A stretch of DNA of 64,000 bases from Rhizobiaceae bacterium (lineage in GTDB: Bacteria; Pseudomonadota; Alphaproteobacteria; Rhizobiales; Rhizobiaceae). Position 1 is the stretch's first letter, and each line of letters opens with the position of its first letter. This document shows, piece after piece, positions 1 through 8,534 of the stretch. The translations under genes and the position numbers were made by a program. The notes beneath the pieces are model-generated. The model searched no databases and was not told the origin of the DNA. It saw only the letters and a list, made by a program, of their open reading frames with translations. The stretch lies in contig JAHBYU010000002.1 of assembly GCA_019635775.1 (NCBI GenBank), positions 248,001 to 312,000 on the forward strand, in the 5' to 3' direction.

Positions 1-334
1 CTTCGAGCGACCGGTCGAAATGCTTCTGCCCGTAAAGCGCGACATATTCGGAAAGCGAGATGGTCACGAAGGCATGGCCGAGCCGCGGCGCCAGATCTTC
101 GAGGACGGTCACTGCCTTATGGAAATCCTGCGGCAGTGTCTCGTGCAGGCTGGTCGCCACCCGGCGCATGCGCAGCATGATGCCGAGATCGTCGAGCCCC
201 TCGGTGGCAAGCTTCACGAACCGCTTGGCGTCGAAGTCCGGCCAGACCGTTTCGGTTTCGCGCGCAATATGCCGCACCCGGTCGCGATTGAAGATTTCCT
301 TGAGAGCCGGAGCGCCTTGCTCTGAATCCGCCAT
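1..334 (-). CDS. DNA alkylation repair-like protein, N-terminal part (cut by window edge)
   Basis: The reading frame starts with ATG at 334 and runs leftward off the window, giving about 111 residues. The N-terminus reads ALKEIFNRDRVRHIA, then FDAKRFVKLATEGLDDLG and later LAPRLGHAFVTISLSEYV. This pattern of short helical repeats resembles the AlkC/HEAT-like DNA alkylation repair family, whose members bind alkylated DNA in the cytoplasm. The fragment is too short to show the base-binding residues, so the family call rests on N-terminal resemblance only. It is divergent from dut, sharing about 140 bases of upstream sequence. Confidence 0.6.
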   Translation of the reverse strand, partial: MADSEQGAPALKEIFNRDRVRHIARETETVWPDFDAKRFVKLATEGLDDLGIMLRMRRVATSLHETLPQDFHKAVTVLEDLAPRLGHAFVTISLSEYVALYGQKHFDRSLE

Positions 335-476
335 GCTCTACGATTCCCGCATTTGCGTAGGTTACTACATGACCGCCCCTGACAGGTGCTGTCAGGAGAA
401 GATGACTGGGGAAATCGTTTGATTGCGCCGCGCCGAGGTTGACCGGCCTGCCTGTTTCTTCGATAGGTCGGCTTTA

Positions 477-950
477 ATGAAGCTCGTTTCCGGAAAATCT
501 CCAGTCATCGGTATGGTGCGCCTCCCGCACGGCGAGGGCCTGCCCTTGCCTTCATATGAAACGGCGGGCGCAGCCGGCATGGACCTGCGCGCGGCCGTGC
601 CGGAGGATCGCCCGCTGGTCATCGTGCCCGGCAGGCGCGCACTGGTGCCGACGGGGCTGGTCATGGAGATCCCCGAAGGGTTCGAGGGGCAGGTTCGCCC
701 GCGTTCCGGCCTCGCCTTCAAGAATGGCGTGACCTGTATCAACACGCCCGGGACCATCGACAGCGACTATCGCGGCGAGGTCAAGGTGCTTCTCGTCAAT
801 CTCGGCAACGACGATTTCGAAGTGACGCGCGGCATGCGCATCGCCCAACTTCTGGTTGCGCCGGTTGTACAGGCGATCATCGAGGAGCGTAGCCTTGCAG
901 GCTCAACCGAACGCGGAGCGGGCGGGTTTGGCTCGACCGGCACCGGTTGA
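477..950 (+). CDS. dut: dUTP diphosphatase (dUTPase)
   Basis: Hydrolyses dUTP to dUMP and pyrophosphate, keeping uracil out of DNA and feeding thymidylate synthesis. The 157-residue length is normal for the trimeric class. The conserved motifs are visible in order: [18 protein letters not shown] (phosphate and uracil binding), the [10 protein letters not shown] segment with the catalytic Asp, RIAQL, and the C-terminal arm [10 protein letters not shown] that closes over the substrate. The frame is open from a TTG at 423, but the ATG at 477 matches the usual family N-terminus. The call is secure; the start is slightly less so because the ribosome binding site is weak. Confidence 0.95.
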   Translation: MKLVSGKSPVIGMVRLPHGEGLPLPSYETAGAAGMDLRAAVPEDRPLVIVPGRRALVPTGLVMEIPEGFEGQVRPRSGLAFKNGVTCINTPGTIDSDYRGEVKVLLVNLGNDDFEVTRGMRIAQLLVAPVVQAIIEERSLAGSTERGAGGFGSTGTG

Positions 951-1050
951 CGAAGGCGCCTGTCATCTGCCGATTTACAAGCATAAGCCAGTCGCCTTAG
1001 GATCGGGATGCTGGCTGGGGCCGGTATTCGTGTTTGGCTGAGCAGACGGC

Positions 1051-1851
1051 ATGAGCCCAAATTTCCGCGATCTTCACAACGGCGATTTTCCTTTCATCAT
1101 GGCCAACCCGTGGGATATTGGCACGGCGAAGCTGCTTGCTTCCCTGGGGTTCAAAGCTCTCGCAACGACCAGTGCAGGTTATGCGTTCTCGCGCGGGCTT
1201 CCGGACGGAAGCGTAAGCTTCGATGTCATGATACAGCACTGCCGCGAGATCGTCGGCGCTACAGGTCTGCCGGTTTCGGCTGATCTGGAGCGGGGTAAGG
1301 GCGACAGCCCGGCAAGCGCGGCCGAAACCATCTTTGCGGCTGAAGCTGCAGGGCTGGCTGGCTGCTCCATCGAGGACCATACGGGCGATTCGGCGAAACC
1401 AATCTACGATTTCAACCATGCGGTCGAACGCGTAGCAGCGGCGGCCGACGCTGCACGGTCGCTTAAGAAGGATTTCGTCTTTACAGCTCGTGCGGAAAAT
1501 TTCCTTTGGGACCGTCCCGATATCGACGACACGATACGTCGTTTGCAGGCGTTTGAGGCAGCAGGAGCAGACGTGCTCTATGCTCCGGGCCTGAGCGACA
1601 TTGGCACGGTAAGGACCGTCTGCGAGTCGCTGTCGAAGCCGGTCAACGTCCTTGCGCAACCGACTCTGACGCTTCACGAACTTGACGCAGCCGGAGTCCG
1701 GCGCATTTCGCTGGGCTCCAAGCTTGCGACTTTTGCCTATGGTATGATCGAGAAGGCATCGCGCGAAATGCTGGACGACGGAACGTTCGGCTTCGCGCGA
1801 TCAGGCATGGCGTTCTCGCGCGCTCAGGCGCTTTTCACGAAGGACGGCTAA
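1051..1851 (+). CDS. isocitrate lyase/PEP mutase family protein
   Basis: A 266-residue TIM-barrel enzyme of the isocitrate lyase/phosphoenolpyruvate mutase superfamily. Family features are NPWDIGTAKLLASLGFKALATTSAG near the N-terminus, the acidic SADLERG and SIEDHTG segments that ligate Mg2+, and TARAENF followed by GADVLYAPGL. Superfamily members cleave or rearrange C-C or C-P bonds of 2-oxo acids (for example oxaloacetate or 2-methylisocitrate). The KKCGH-type catalytic loop of true isocitrate lyases is not obvious, so the substrate is unknown. Its 3' end overlaps the convergent membrane-protein gene by 17 bases. Confidence 0.85.
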   Translation: MSPNFRDLHNGDFPFIMANPWDIGTAKLLASLGFKALATTSAGYAFSRGLPDGSVSFDVMIQHCREIVGATGLPVSADLERGKGDSPASAAETIFAAEAAGLAGCSIEDHTGDSAKPIYDFNHAVERVAAAADAARSLKKDFVFTARAENFLWDRPDIDDTIRRLQAFEAAGADVLYAPGLSDIGTVRTVCESLSKPVNVLAQPTLTLHELDAAGVRRISLGSKLATFAYGMIEKASREMLDDGTFGFARSGMAFSRAQALFTKDG

Positions 1852-2566
1852 CCGCGCCCAAGTTTCGGTGCTCCTGCGCACTGATCGCCTTGTGCAGGTG
1901 GACCATCATGGCCGCTGCAAAAAGTGGCGTAAGCAGATTTAGCAGCGGGACCGCTAGGAAGCCCGCCACGACGAGACCCGCAAGAAATACAGTCAGCCCA
2001 TGTTTCCGGCGGAGCGCCTTGGCTTCATCCTCTGACCTGAATCGCATTGCAGCGAATTCGAAGAACTCCCGGCCCAGCAGATACCCGTTCACCAGGAAGA
2101 ACGCGGCGATGTTGACGCCCGGCACGAGCAGCAGGAGAAGCGCGAACAGGTTGCCGATTACGATAATTGCGAAGAACTTCACCGCCAGGATAATGGACCG
2201 GAGAACCGGCACGGGGCTGCCGGGCGGATCGAGTGGATAGTCGGTCCGCTCGACGGTCTCGGCTATGTCATCGAGGAAGAAGCCCGCAACGATCGCTGTC
2301 ACCGGAGCGATCAGCAGGGCAAGGCCAAGCGCAAGCCCGACCCCTGCTGCGATCGCAGCCACGAAGCCAAGCCAGCCGACCCAGGCCGGAAATCCGGGGA
2401 GCAGTGCGTCGATCCAGGGCAGGGCAAGCCATTCGAATAGCTCCTTTAGGCCAAGCCAGAGTGCAGCGAGCGCAAGGAGCGTCAGGCCAAGCGTCTTCCA
2501 GAAGACGGAACGAAACTCTGGGGAGAACAGCTGTCTTGCGGCGGCGCGGGCGGCGTCGAGGATCAT
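1835..2566 (-). CDS. EI24/CysZ-like integral membrane protein
   Basis: A 243-residue membrane protein starting at MILDAARAAARQLFS, with a first hydrophobic stretch at about residues 25-50 and at least three more (for example FVAAIAAGVGLALGLALLIAP and FFAIIVIGNLFALLLLLVPG). This layout and the GREFFEFAAMRF segment fit the EI24 domain family, which contains the sulfate permease CysZ. In alphaproteobacteria these are usually annotated only as EI24 domain proteins, so sulfate transport is not asserted. An upstream extension to 2698 is open but has an unlikely Arg/Ser/Pro-rich composition. It is divergent from the adenosine kinase gene. Confidence 0.75.
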   Translation of the reverse strand: MILDAARAAARQLFSPEFRSVFWKTLGLTLLALAALWLGLKELFEWLALPWIDALLPGFPAWVGWLGFVAAIAAGVGLALGLALLIAPVTAIVAGFFLDDIAETVERTDYPLDPPGSPVPVLRSIILAVKFFAIIVIGNLFALLLLLVPGVNIAAFFLVNGYLLGREFFEFAAMRFRSEDEAKALRRKHGLTVFLAGLVVAGFLAVPLLNLLTPLFAAAMMVHLHKAISAQEHRNLGAVSRPS

Positions 2567-2710
2567 GTCGCGAATTCCGGTTACGCTGGCAGATAGGCGC
2601 GACGGGGCGCCGCGACAAGAATACCGCTGTACGGGTATGCAAAACGGATCGCAGCGGCTAGACCCGCTGGCGGCATCCGGCCAACGAAGCGACGACACCC
2701 GGGGAGTTTC

Positions 2711-3703
2711 ATGAGCGACTACGACGTTCTCTGTATCGGTAACGCTATCGTGGACATAATCGCGCAGTGTGATGACGCGTTCCTGACGCAGAATGGCATC
2801 ATCAAGGGGGCGATGAACCTAATAGACATGGATCGCGCCGGTCTGCTCTACAGCCGCATGGGTCCGGCAACCGAGGCGTCAGGCGGCAGCGCAGGCAATA
2901 CTGCGGCCGGCGTTGCAAGCTTTGGTGGGCGTGCGGCCTTCTTCGGCAAGGTCGCGAAGGATCAGCTGGGGCAGATCTATGCGCACGATATTCGCGCCCA
3001 GGGCGTGGCGTTCGACACGACGCCATTGCCTGGCGAGCCGCCGACGGCGCGCTCTATGATCTTCGTCACGCCGGATGGCGAGCGCTCGATGAACACCTAT
3101 CTCGGCGCGTGCGTGGAACTCGGCCCCGAAGACGTCGAGGCGGACAAGGCTGCCGGCGCGAAGGTCACCTATTTCGAGGGCTATCTCTGGGATCCGCCAC
3201 GCGCCAAGGAAGCGATCAGGCTGACTGCCCGGCACGCCCACGAAGCCGGCAGGGAAGTGTCGATGACACTCTCTGACAGCTTTTGTGTCGACCGCTATCG
3301 CGAGGAATTTCTCGACCTCATGCGTTCCGGCACCGTCGACATCGTGTTCGCCAACGACCACGAACTCAAGTCGCTATACCAGACGTCGTCGTTCGAGGCC
3401 GGGCTAGACGCCATCCGAAAGGATTGCAGGATCGCAGCCGTCACTCGTTCCGAGCAGGGCTCCGTGATCTTGCGCGGCGAAGAGACGGTCTGGGTGGACG
3501 CCATGCCGATCCGGGAACTTGTTGATACGACCGGAGCGGGCGATCTCTACGCGGCCGGCTTCCTTTACGGCTACACGAAGGGGCTCGATCTGAAGCTTTG
3601 CGGCGATCTCGGTTCGCTTGCCGCCGCCCTCGTCATACAGCAGATCGGCCCACGCCCCCGCCAGAATCTGCTTCAGGAGGCACAGGCAGCAGGCCTGCTC
3701 TAG
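2711..3703 (+). CDS. PfkB-family carbohydrate/adenosine kinase
   Basis: A 330-residue ribokinase-fold kinase. The N-terminal DVLCIGNAIVDI, the substrate-binding GGSAGNTAAGVASFGG motif and the C-terminal DTTGAGDLYAAGFLYG motif (anion hole and catalytic Asp) are all present. Alphaproteobacterial proteins of this type are annotated as adenosine kinase, which phosphorylates adenosine to AMP in purine salvage; the closest alternative is another nucleoside or sugar kinase. A GGGGAG ribosome binding site lies just before the ATG. Its stop codon overlaps the convergent hydantoinase-family gene by 4 bases. Confidence 0.85.
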   Translation: MSDYDVLCIGNAIVDIIAQCDDAFLTQNGIIKGAMNLIDMDRAGLLYSRMGPATEASGGSAGNTAAGVASFGGRAAFFGKVAKDQLGQIYAHDIRAQGVAFDTTPLPGEPPTARSMIFVTPDGERSMNTYLGACVELGPEDVEADKAAGAKVTYFEGYLWDPPRAKEAIRLTARHAHEAGREVSMTLSDSFCVDRYREEFLDLMRSGTVDIVFANDHELKSLYQTSSFEAGLDAIRKDCRIAAVTRSEQGSVILRGEETVWVDAMPIRELVDTTGAGDLYAAGFLYGYTKGLDLKLCGDLGSLAAALVIQQIGPRPRQNLLQEAQAAGLL

Positions 3704-5733
3704 TCCGCTATGCGGGGGCGGCCGGAGGCGGTAGCCAAGAGGCGGGCCTCAATGAAGATGCGGCGGCCTTCTATCGTCGTTGCCTGTATGTCGTGCTCGA
3801 CATCGATCTCGGCGGCGTCCGTTCCGGCAGCCTGGGCGCGTTCGCCAGCCAGGGAGCGGATACGCGCCTCGGCCTCGCGAAGGGCCTGATCCTCGTTGCC
3901 GAAATCGCGCGGCGGCTCGTCGCCGGCAGACAGGCGGAACACGCCTTCCGACGGTTGGCTTACGATGGCTTCGGCGGAAACGCGGACCTGGCCGACGACG
4001 GCGCCGAGCGCGTTGGCGACATCGGCGTCGGGCGGGATCACGCAGGCGTTGCCGACGAGCGGCGGCAGGCCGGCGTAGTGCAGCCCCGCCGAGGCGCCAA
4101 GGCCGATGACCGGGCGATCGATCGCGACGGTGAGCCGCGCGATGCCGTGCTCAGCGTTGACCGACCGCTGGACGAGCGCATGCGCGACGGTCGCCGCGCC
4201 GTCGAGGCCGTCCTCGAAGAAGGCCGTTTCCAGGATCACCTCCGCCGACTGGCGGGTCAGGGCGGCAAGGACGCGTTCGCTGAAGGCCTCGCCTGAAGCC
4301 GCGACCGGCTGGCCGCGTCCGTCGCGCCGGCGAGCGAACAGCTCCGCGCCGAGCCGCGCAGCGACCGGATCCCAGTTCGACTGGCGCGACAGCACATGGG
4401 CGGCGTCGGACGGCGTGAAGCCTGCGACATGGACCAGTCCCCGCGCAACGAGGCGATTGAGCGTTGCGAGCTGGACGGTGGTGGACAGCAGGTTGTCGAG
4501 CGGCAGGGGAACCGCGCCGATCGTTTCGTAGAGCCTCGCTTCCGGCGGGGTGAGGCCGGCCGCCAGCCGTTCCGGCACGCCGGTGCGCACCGCAAAACGT
4601 CCATCCAGCCGGCCGGGATTGGGCGCACGCAACTGCCGTTCGAGCTCGAGAGTGACGGCCTCGCCATGCACCATGCCGGCAAGCGCAAGCGGCAGCAGCC
4701 GGCGCGGACCGAGCAAGATCCTCGGATCGAGCGCGCCTGTTTCAAGCTGCACCTCGGAATCGCCGCCGAGCCCGAAGGTACGCATGGCAACGGCCTCGAC
4801 CATCGTGCGCCAGCCGCCGACCGTCGCGCCTTCCGGGTCGAGACGCGGCCGGCCGCGATCGAGCACGGCGACGTCCGTGGTGGTGCCGCCAATGTCGGAG
4901 ACGACCGCATCGTCCAGGCCCGTCATGTGGCGTGCGCCGACAAGGGAGGCGGCCGGGCCGGACAGTATGGTCTCGATCGGACGCTGGCGCGCGAACGCCG
5001 CCGAGACCAGCGCGCCGTCGCCGCGCACGACCATCAGCGGGCAGACGATGCTGCGCGCCGCAAGGAAACCTTCGGTGGCGGCGACCAGACGGTCGATCAT
5101 CGAGATCAGCCGCGCGTTGAGAAGGGTGGTGAGCGCACGGCGCGGCCCGCCGAGCCGGGAGGAAAGTTCGTGGCTGGTGGTGACCGGCAGGCCGGTCGTC
5201 TCGCGAATAAGCCTGCTGACCGCGATTTCGTGCGCGGGATTGCGGGTTGCGAAATAGGCGCAGACGGCAAAGCCCGACACGCTCCTGCCCAGTTCGGGAA
5301 GCGCGGCTTCCAGCGCCGAGAGGTCGAGCGGGCTTTCGCGGCCATGCACGTCATGACCGCCGGGGCAGAACACGACCGGATCGGAGCCGAGCGCCGCCCT
5401 GAGACCGTCGCGGTCGAGGTCGGCATCGGAAAAGCCCACCATGACGAGTGCGGCGCGGCCGCCCTGGCCCTCGACCAGCGCGTTGGTGGCGAGGGTGGTC
5501 GACATGGAGGCGAGCTTGATAGCGGACGGATCGACGCCGGCTTCCTCAAGGACACGGTCCACCGCGCCGGAGATGCCGACCGCAAGGTCATGGCGGGTGG
5601 TCAGCGCCTTGGCCTTCGCCATGACCTTTCCGGGAGCCGCGCCCGAACCCTCGGCCCACAGCACCGCGTCGGTGTAAGTGCCGCCTGTGTCGATGCCGAG
5701 GAAAAGGGTTTGCCGGGTCGGGGAGCGTGTCAT
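3700..5733 (-). CDS. hydantoinase/oxoprolinase family protein
   Basis: A 677-residue protein with an N-terminal actin-like ATP-binding signature LGIDTGGTYTDAVL and later VVSDIGGTTTDVAVLDRGRP, both typical of the hydantoinase A/oxoprolinase N-terminal domains. Family members hydrolyse ring amides such as hydantoins or 5-oxoproline using ATP, often with a separate B subunit. No B-subunit gene is adjacent here, so the protein either acts alone or on an unknown substrate. The C-terminal third (FGLGGDSEVQL, then VIGLGASAGLHY and ADVANALGAVVG) completes the fold. The start at 5733 is chosen because the domain begins a few residues later. Confidence 0.85.
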   Translation of the reverse strand: MTRSPTRQTLFLGIDTGGTYTDAVLWAEGSGAAPGKVMAKAKALTTRHDLAVGISGAVDRVLEEAGVDPSAIKLASMSTTLATNALVEGQGGRAALVMVGFSDADLDRDGLRAALGSDPVVFCPGGHDVHGRESPLDLSALEAALPELGRSVSGFAVCAYFATRNPAHEIAVSRLIRETTGLPVTTSHELSSRLGGPRRALTTLLNARLISMIDRLVAATEGFLAARSIVCPLMVVRGDGALVSAAFARQRPIETILSGPAASLVGARHMTGLDDAVVSDIGGTTTDVAVLDRGRPRLDPEGATVGGWRTMVEAVAMRTFGLGGDSEVQLETGALDPRILLGPRRLLPLALAGMVHGEAVTLELERQLRAPNPGRLDGRFAVRTGVPERLAAGLTPPEARLYETIGAVPLPLDNLLSTTVQLATLNRLVARGLVHVAGFTPSDAAHVLSRQSNWDPVAARLGAELFARRRDGRGQPVAASGEAFSERVLAALTRQSAEVILETAFFEDGLDGAATVAHALVQRSVNAEHGIARLTVAIDRPVIGLGASAGLHYAGLPPLVGNACVIPPDADVANALGAVVGQVRVSAEAIVSQPSEGVFRLSAGDEPPRDFGNEDQALREAEARIRSLAGERAQAAGTDAAEIDVEHDIQATTIEGRRIFIEARLLATASGRPRIAD

Positions 5734-5928
5734 GCGCAACTGAAGGTTTCCCGGCACGCATAGAGGATTGTGAGGGGCAGGGGAAGGCGGGCCTTTGTCC
5801 CAGTTTCGGGCGCGCACTATGCCTGTGGATGGATCGTCGCGGACGAAATTTCATCCTACATATGCGCCTGCCGGGCCGGTGGGTCGCCAAGTTCCCCTCT
5901 GGCCTGCGCGCAGAAGGACGGTCGGACC

Positions 5929-7098
5929 ATGGCAAGCGACACGATTGCGGACGGGCAGGCGCACAAGGCGCCGCCCAAGACGGGCCCCAAGGCGAAGGAC
6001 AACACGGCGCTGCCGGCACACCGGCATGAGCCGGGCTGCGTGCCGCTCGGCGAGGCCACGTTTCGCGAACAGCTCATGATGATGTGGCGCGCCTTCCTCG
6101 GCTCGCCGCTGCGCGGGCTGCTGTTCCGGGTCAGCTTCGGCATCTTCGCGCTGATCGTTGCGACCGCCTTCGGTCAGGTACTGCTCAACCGCTGGAACCA
6201 GCCCTTCTACGACGCCATCCAGAAGAAGAATGTGGCGGCCTTCCTGCACCAGTTGATGGTGTTTGCGTATATCGCCGGCGGGCTTCTGGTGCTGAACGTG
6301 GCGCAGGGCTGGCTGAACCGCTATCTGCACATCAAGCTGCGCGAGGGGCTGGTGCTCGACCTGCTCGGGCACTGGCTCGCTCCGGGCAGGGCGCTGAGGC
6401 TCAAGCAGTCCGGCGAGATGGGCGTCAACCCCGACCAGCGGCTGCACGAGGACGCCTGGCACCTCGCCGACCTTTCGGCCGACCTTGGCATCGGCTTCGT
6501 TCAGTCGGGCGTGCTGCTGGCAAGCTTCATCGGCGTGCTTTGGGCGATCTCGACGGGCTTCGTCTTCCACTATGGCGCGCATTCCTTCGCGATCCCCGGC
6601 TACATGGTCTGGGCGGCACTTGCCTATGCGGGCGTCGCGTCCGGCCTGTCCTGGCTGCTGGCGCGGCCGCTGGTGAAGCTGAACGCCGATCACTATGCCC
6701 GCGAGGCGGAACTGAGGGTGTCGCTGGTCGAGGCCAGCCGGACCATCGACGATATCTCCGCGGCGGGCCACGAGGCCGAGACACGGGCCGCACTCGAGAC
6801 GAAGCTTGCGGCGGCGCTGCTGACCGTGCGCCAGATCATGACGGCCGCGATCCGCTTGCTCTGGTTCACGGCGGGCTATGGCTGGGTGACGGTTGTCGCG
6901 CCGATCGTCATCGCCTCGCCGGTCTATTTCATGGGCGACCTGACCTTTGGTGGGCTGATGATGGCGGCGGCGGCCTTCACGCAGGTGCATTCCTCGCTGC
7001 GCTGGTTCGTCGATAATATCGGGGCGATTGCAGATTGGCGCGCCACTCTGATGCGCGTCGCATCCTTCAGGCTGGCGCTGATCCGGGTGGGGGAATAG
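5929..7098 (+). CDS. BacA/YddA-type ABC transporter permease without ATPase domain
   Basis: A 389-residue protein with the ABC_membrane_2-type transmembrane domain seen in SbmA/BacA and YddA transporters: LNRWNQPFYDAIQKKN, then VNPDQRLHEDAWHL, PGYMVWAALAYA and ITTA-like helices, ending RWFVDNIGAIADWRATLMRVASF. The best-matching rhizobial relatives known to me continue into an ABC ATPase domain right after this point. Here the frame stops within about 10 residues and no Walker motifs follow. It may be a 3'-truncated gene or an SbmA-like stand-alone permease. The ATG at 5929 follows an AGAAGGACGG ribosome binding site; the upstream frame is open but atypical. Confidence 0.75.
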   Translation: MASDTIADGQAHKAPPKTGPKAKDNTALPAHRHEPGCVPLGEATFREQLMMMWRAFLGSPLRGLLFRVSFGIFALIVATAFGQVLLNRWNQPFYDAIQKKNVAAFLHQLMVFAYIAGGLLVLNVAQGWLNRYLHIKLREGLVLDLLGHWLAPGRALRLKQSGEMGVNPDQRLHEDAWHLADLSADLGIGFVQSGVLLASFIGVLWAISTGFVFHYGAHSFAIPGYMVWAALAYAGVASGLSWLLARPLVKLNADHYAREAELRVSLVEASRTIDDISAAGHEAETRAALETKLAAALLTVRQIMTAAIRLLWFTAGYGWVTVVAPIVIASPVYFMGDLTFGGLMMAAAAFTQVHSSLRWFVDNIGAIADWRATLMRVASFRLALIRVGE

Positions 7099-7187
7099 CT
7101 GCCTATTCTCTTGGGGGAGTTGGATTGGTGGCCCGGTCAGATCGGGTGACGGGCAGGTGGGATAACGGGCAGGTCTGCGCCAGCAAA

Positions 7188-7256
7188 CCCCTCATCCGAC
7201 CTCGCTCTCGCTTCGCTCGGCTCGGCCACCTTCTCCCTCAGGGGGAGAAGGGAGGA
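7188..7256. repeat. short palindromic intergenic repeat, copy 1
   Basis: The segment contains the palindrome CTTCTCCC (7230-7237) facing GGGAGAAG (7243-7250), preceded by CTCATCCGAC and a run of CTCG/GCTCGG direct repeats. The same core occurs at 9268-9307 and twice in the 14480-14604 element, so it is a dispersed family in this genome. It sits just downstream of the truncated-looking ABC permease. Confidence 0.7.
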
Positions 7257-7389
7257 ATGTGCCTCGCCGTTGCCACGCCCTGCTTTCGCAGTCTGGCTGT
7301 TGCCGTGGAATGCTCCCTGCCACGGAGGGAGAAGTCGGGAAGCGGGGCACGGAGCCGGGCCTCGGATTGGGTAGATGATGGTGGCGCGG

Positions 7390-7660
7390 CCTCCGCACCC
7401 CGCCGGCGTTTTTCGTTTCCGCCCGCTCCGCCGGGGCGGTGTCCGGGACTGTCGCGCCTAGCCTCAGGCTCACGGTGCGCTTCAGCGGCTTTCGGCCTTA
7501 CCCCGGATCGCCCGCGTGCCCTCTGCGGCACTCCGGGGCCTTAGTACCCCGGTGCGAACCTGTCGGTCGGAACCTCCCCGGGCGACGGGCTACGTCTTCC
7601 CGCCACCGGAGGCGCCGTCTCCTCCTCACCTGACCACCGTCGCGACCGATGTTCCCGCAG
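7390..7660. other. candidate structured GC-rich element
   Basis: Nested inverted repeats suggest a foldable RNA or a palindromic DNA element. The clearest is an outer stem of CCCCGGA (7501-7507) with TCCGGGG (7532-7538) enclosing an inner stem of GTGCC (7516-7520) with GGCAC (7527-7531). Further GGGGCC/CCCC and GGGCGAC/GTCTTCCC-type pairings flank it. No promoter or terminator is clear, and either strand could be the functional one. I have an impression of similar sequences between genes in other rhizobia but cannot confirm it here. Confidence 0.35.
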
Positions 7661-7827
7661 GAGGAGCGGGTAGGAGTATGGAGGAGGGGCGAGGGGGCGT
7701 GGATAAGTTTGACGGGTGCGCATGATAGGAAATCATTTAAGAGTTTGACTTCCGGTCGGCAGAAAGAGCCCGACGGGGAGAATCTATCCACGGCACAGCC
7801 CGATCCGGTGAGAACGCCTGAGCCCGC

Positions 7828-8082
7828 CTACTTCAGCAGACGGTCATAGTCCGCGTGGCTGCCGATCCAGAACCAAAGGCAATCATCATTCTGCCTGACG
7901 CAAAGCGCGCGGTGATTAAGGCCGACGCGCGCTGACCAAAGACGACTAACCTGCTTGAACCGAAGGGAAGGATGATGCGGGTTGGTCTTCAGCAGGGCGA
8001 AATTCTTGTCGGCGATCCGGCGAACATCTGGCTCAAGCCTGTCATAGTGCCACCAGAAGGCAGCGTTTGTGCGATGATTCAA
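7828..8082 (-). CDS. RelE/ParE-family toxin
   Basis: An 84-residue protein whose core HPSLRFKQV, WSARVGLNHRALCVR and C-terminal WFWIGSHADYDRLLK match the RelE/ParE superfamily, here a short form that begins directly at the first helix pair. Relatives either cleave mRNA on the ribosome (RelE) or poison gyrase (ParE); which applies here cannot be told from sequence. Its ATG overlaps the stop of the upstream small gene as ATGA, the usual translational coupling of a toxin-antitoxin pair. The antitoxin gene comes first in the operon. Confidence 0.85.
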   Translation of the reverse strand: MNHRTNAAFWWHYDRLEPDVRRIADKNFALLKTNPHHPSLRFKQVSRLWSARVGLNHRALCVRQNDDCLWFWIGSHADYDRLLK

Positions 8083-8279
8083 AGCGGACGCGTGCGGCCA
8101 GCGGCGAGGTCGGCCAATGCCTGATCGGCGAAGCGGTCAAGCTTGCCGGATTCAACGTCGTTTTCAAGCTGCCTGTCCCAACGCTCCCATTGGTAGTCGG
8201 CGAACCACGCGGCAAAGCGCTTGAGTTCCGCATCGGAGAGGGAAGCGACGGACTGTTCGATCTTTTCGAGTTTCGTCAT
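8079..8279 (-). CDS. antitoxin of RelE/ParE-type pair
   Basis: A 66-residue protein, MTKLEKIEQSVASLSDAELK at the N-terminus, then RFAAWFADYQWERWDRQLE and a C-terminal DRFADQALADLAAGRTRPL. The alternating Trp/Asp/Leu C-terminal half is typical of small proteins encoded upstream of RelE/ParE toxins and probably wraps the toxin. There is no recognisable DNA-binding domain, so any autoregulation would depend on the complex or on another factor. A second ATG at 8297 would add six residues. Overlap with the toxin gene is 4 bases. Confidence 0.75.
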   Translation of the reverse strand: MTKLEKIEQSVASLSDAELKRFAAWFADYQWERWDRQLENDVESGKLDRFADQALADLAAGRTRPL

Positions 8280-8534
8280 AGGAAGATTTTTTAGCATGGT
8301 GATGCGTTCGAGCAAAGCGTAGCTGTCGAACCTTGTTAGAGAACCGCCGCTTCGGGGCAATAGGCTCCCGGTCCAAACGGGAGTCTTACCTCGGTTTTGA
8401 CTGAGGAGTCTGGAGGCCGTTGGCTTGGTGTCCAATCGAGGTCCAGCGGTCCCCGTGTCCTACGACACGCACAATTTAGCAACATGCGTCTACCTTCGCA
8501 AATACACGCTCAGGAGCGTATCTGCGCCAGCCCC
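8280..8534. other. intergenic region upstream of the toxin-antitoxin pair
   Basis: No gene is seen. It contains one hairpin, CTCCCG (8365-8370) with CGGGAG (8378-8383), separated by 7 bases. The promoter of the antitoxin-toxin operon should lie in the left half, but no convincing -35/-10 pair stands out. Confidence 0.5.

Larger units (their letters stand above)
7099..7827. other. gene-free, repeat-rich GC-rich interval
   Basis: About 730 bases without a supportable gene. The left part (about 7188-7340) holds copies of the short palindromic element whose core is CTTCTCCC...GGGAGAAG, also found at 9268 and inside the methylase gene at 14480. The right part (about 7390-7660) is a GC-rich stretch with nested hairpins, notably CCCCGGA/TCCGGGG at 7501-7507 and 7532-7538. 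Open frames here have Pro/Arg/Ser-rich composition on both strands and look spurious. Confidence 0.7.

Noticed and set aside
4396-5763. 455-residue open frame opposite the hydantoinase-family gene
   Set aside because: Antisense shadow with composition typical of reverse-frame translation.
7439-7633. Pro/Arg/Ser-rich frame in the repeat interval
   Set aside because: It is produced by a GC-rich structured repeat, with open frames on both strands and no family resemblance.
7828-8279. toxin-antitoxin pair as evidence of a plasmid
   Set aside because: Such pairs are common on chromosomes, and the window carries many core chromosomal genes (rpoD, dnaG, dnaB, carA, carB).
8365-8383. hairpin resembling a tRNA T-arm
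   Set aside because: The loop lacks the conserved TTC-A/GA pattern and no other tRNA arms are present.
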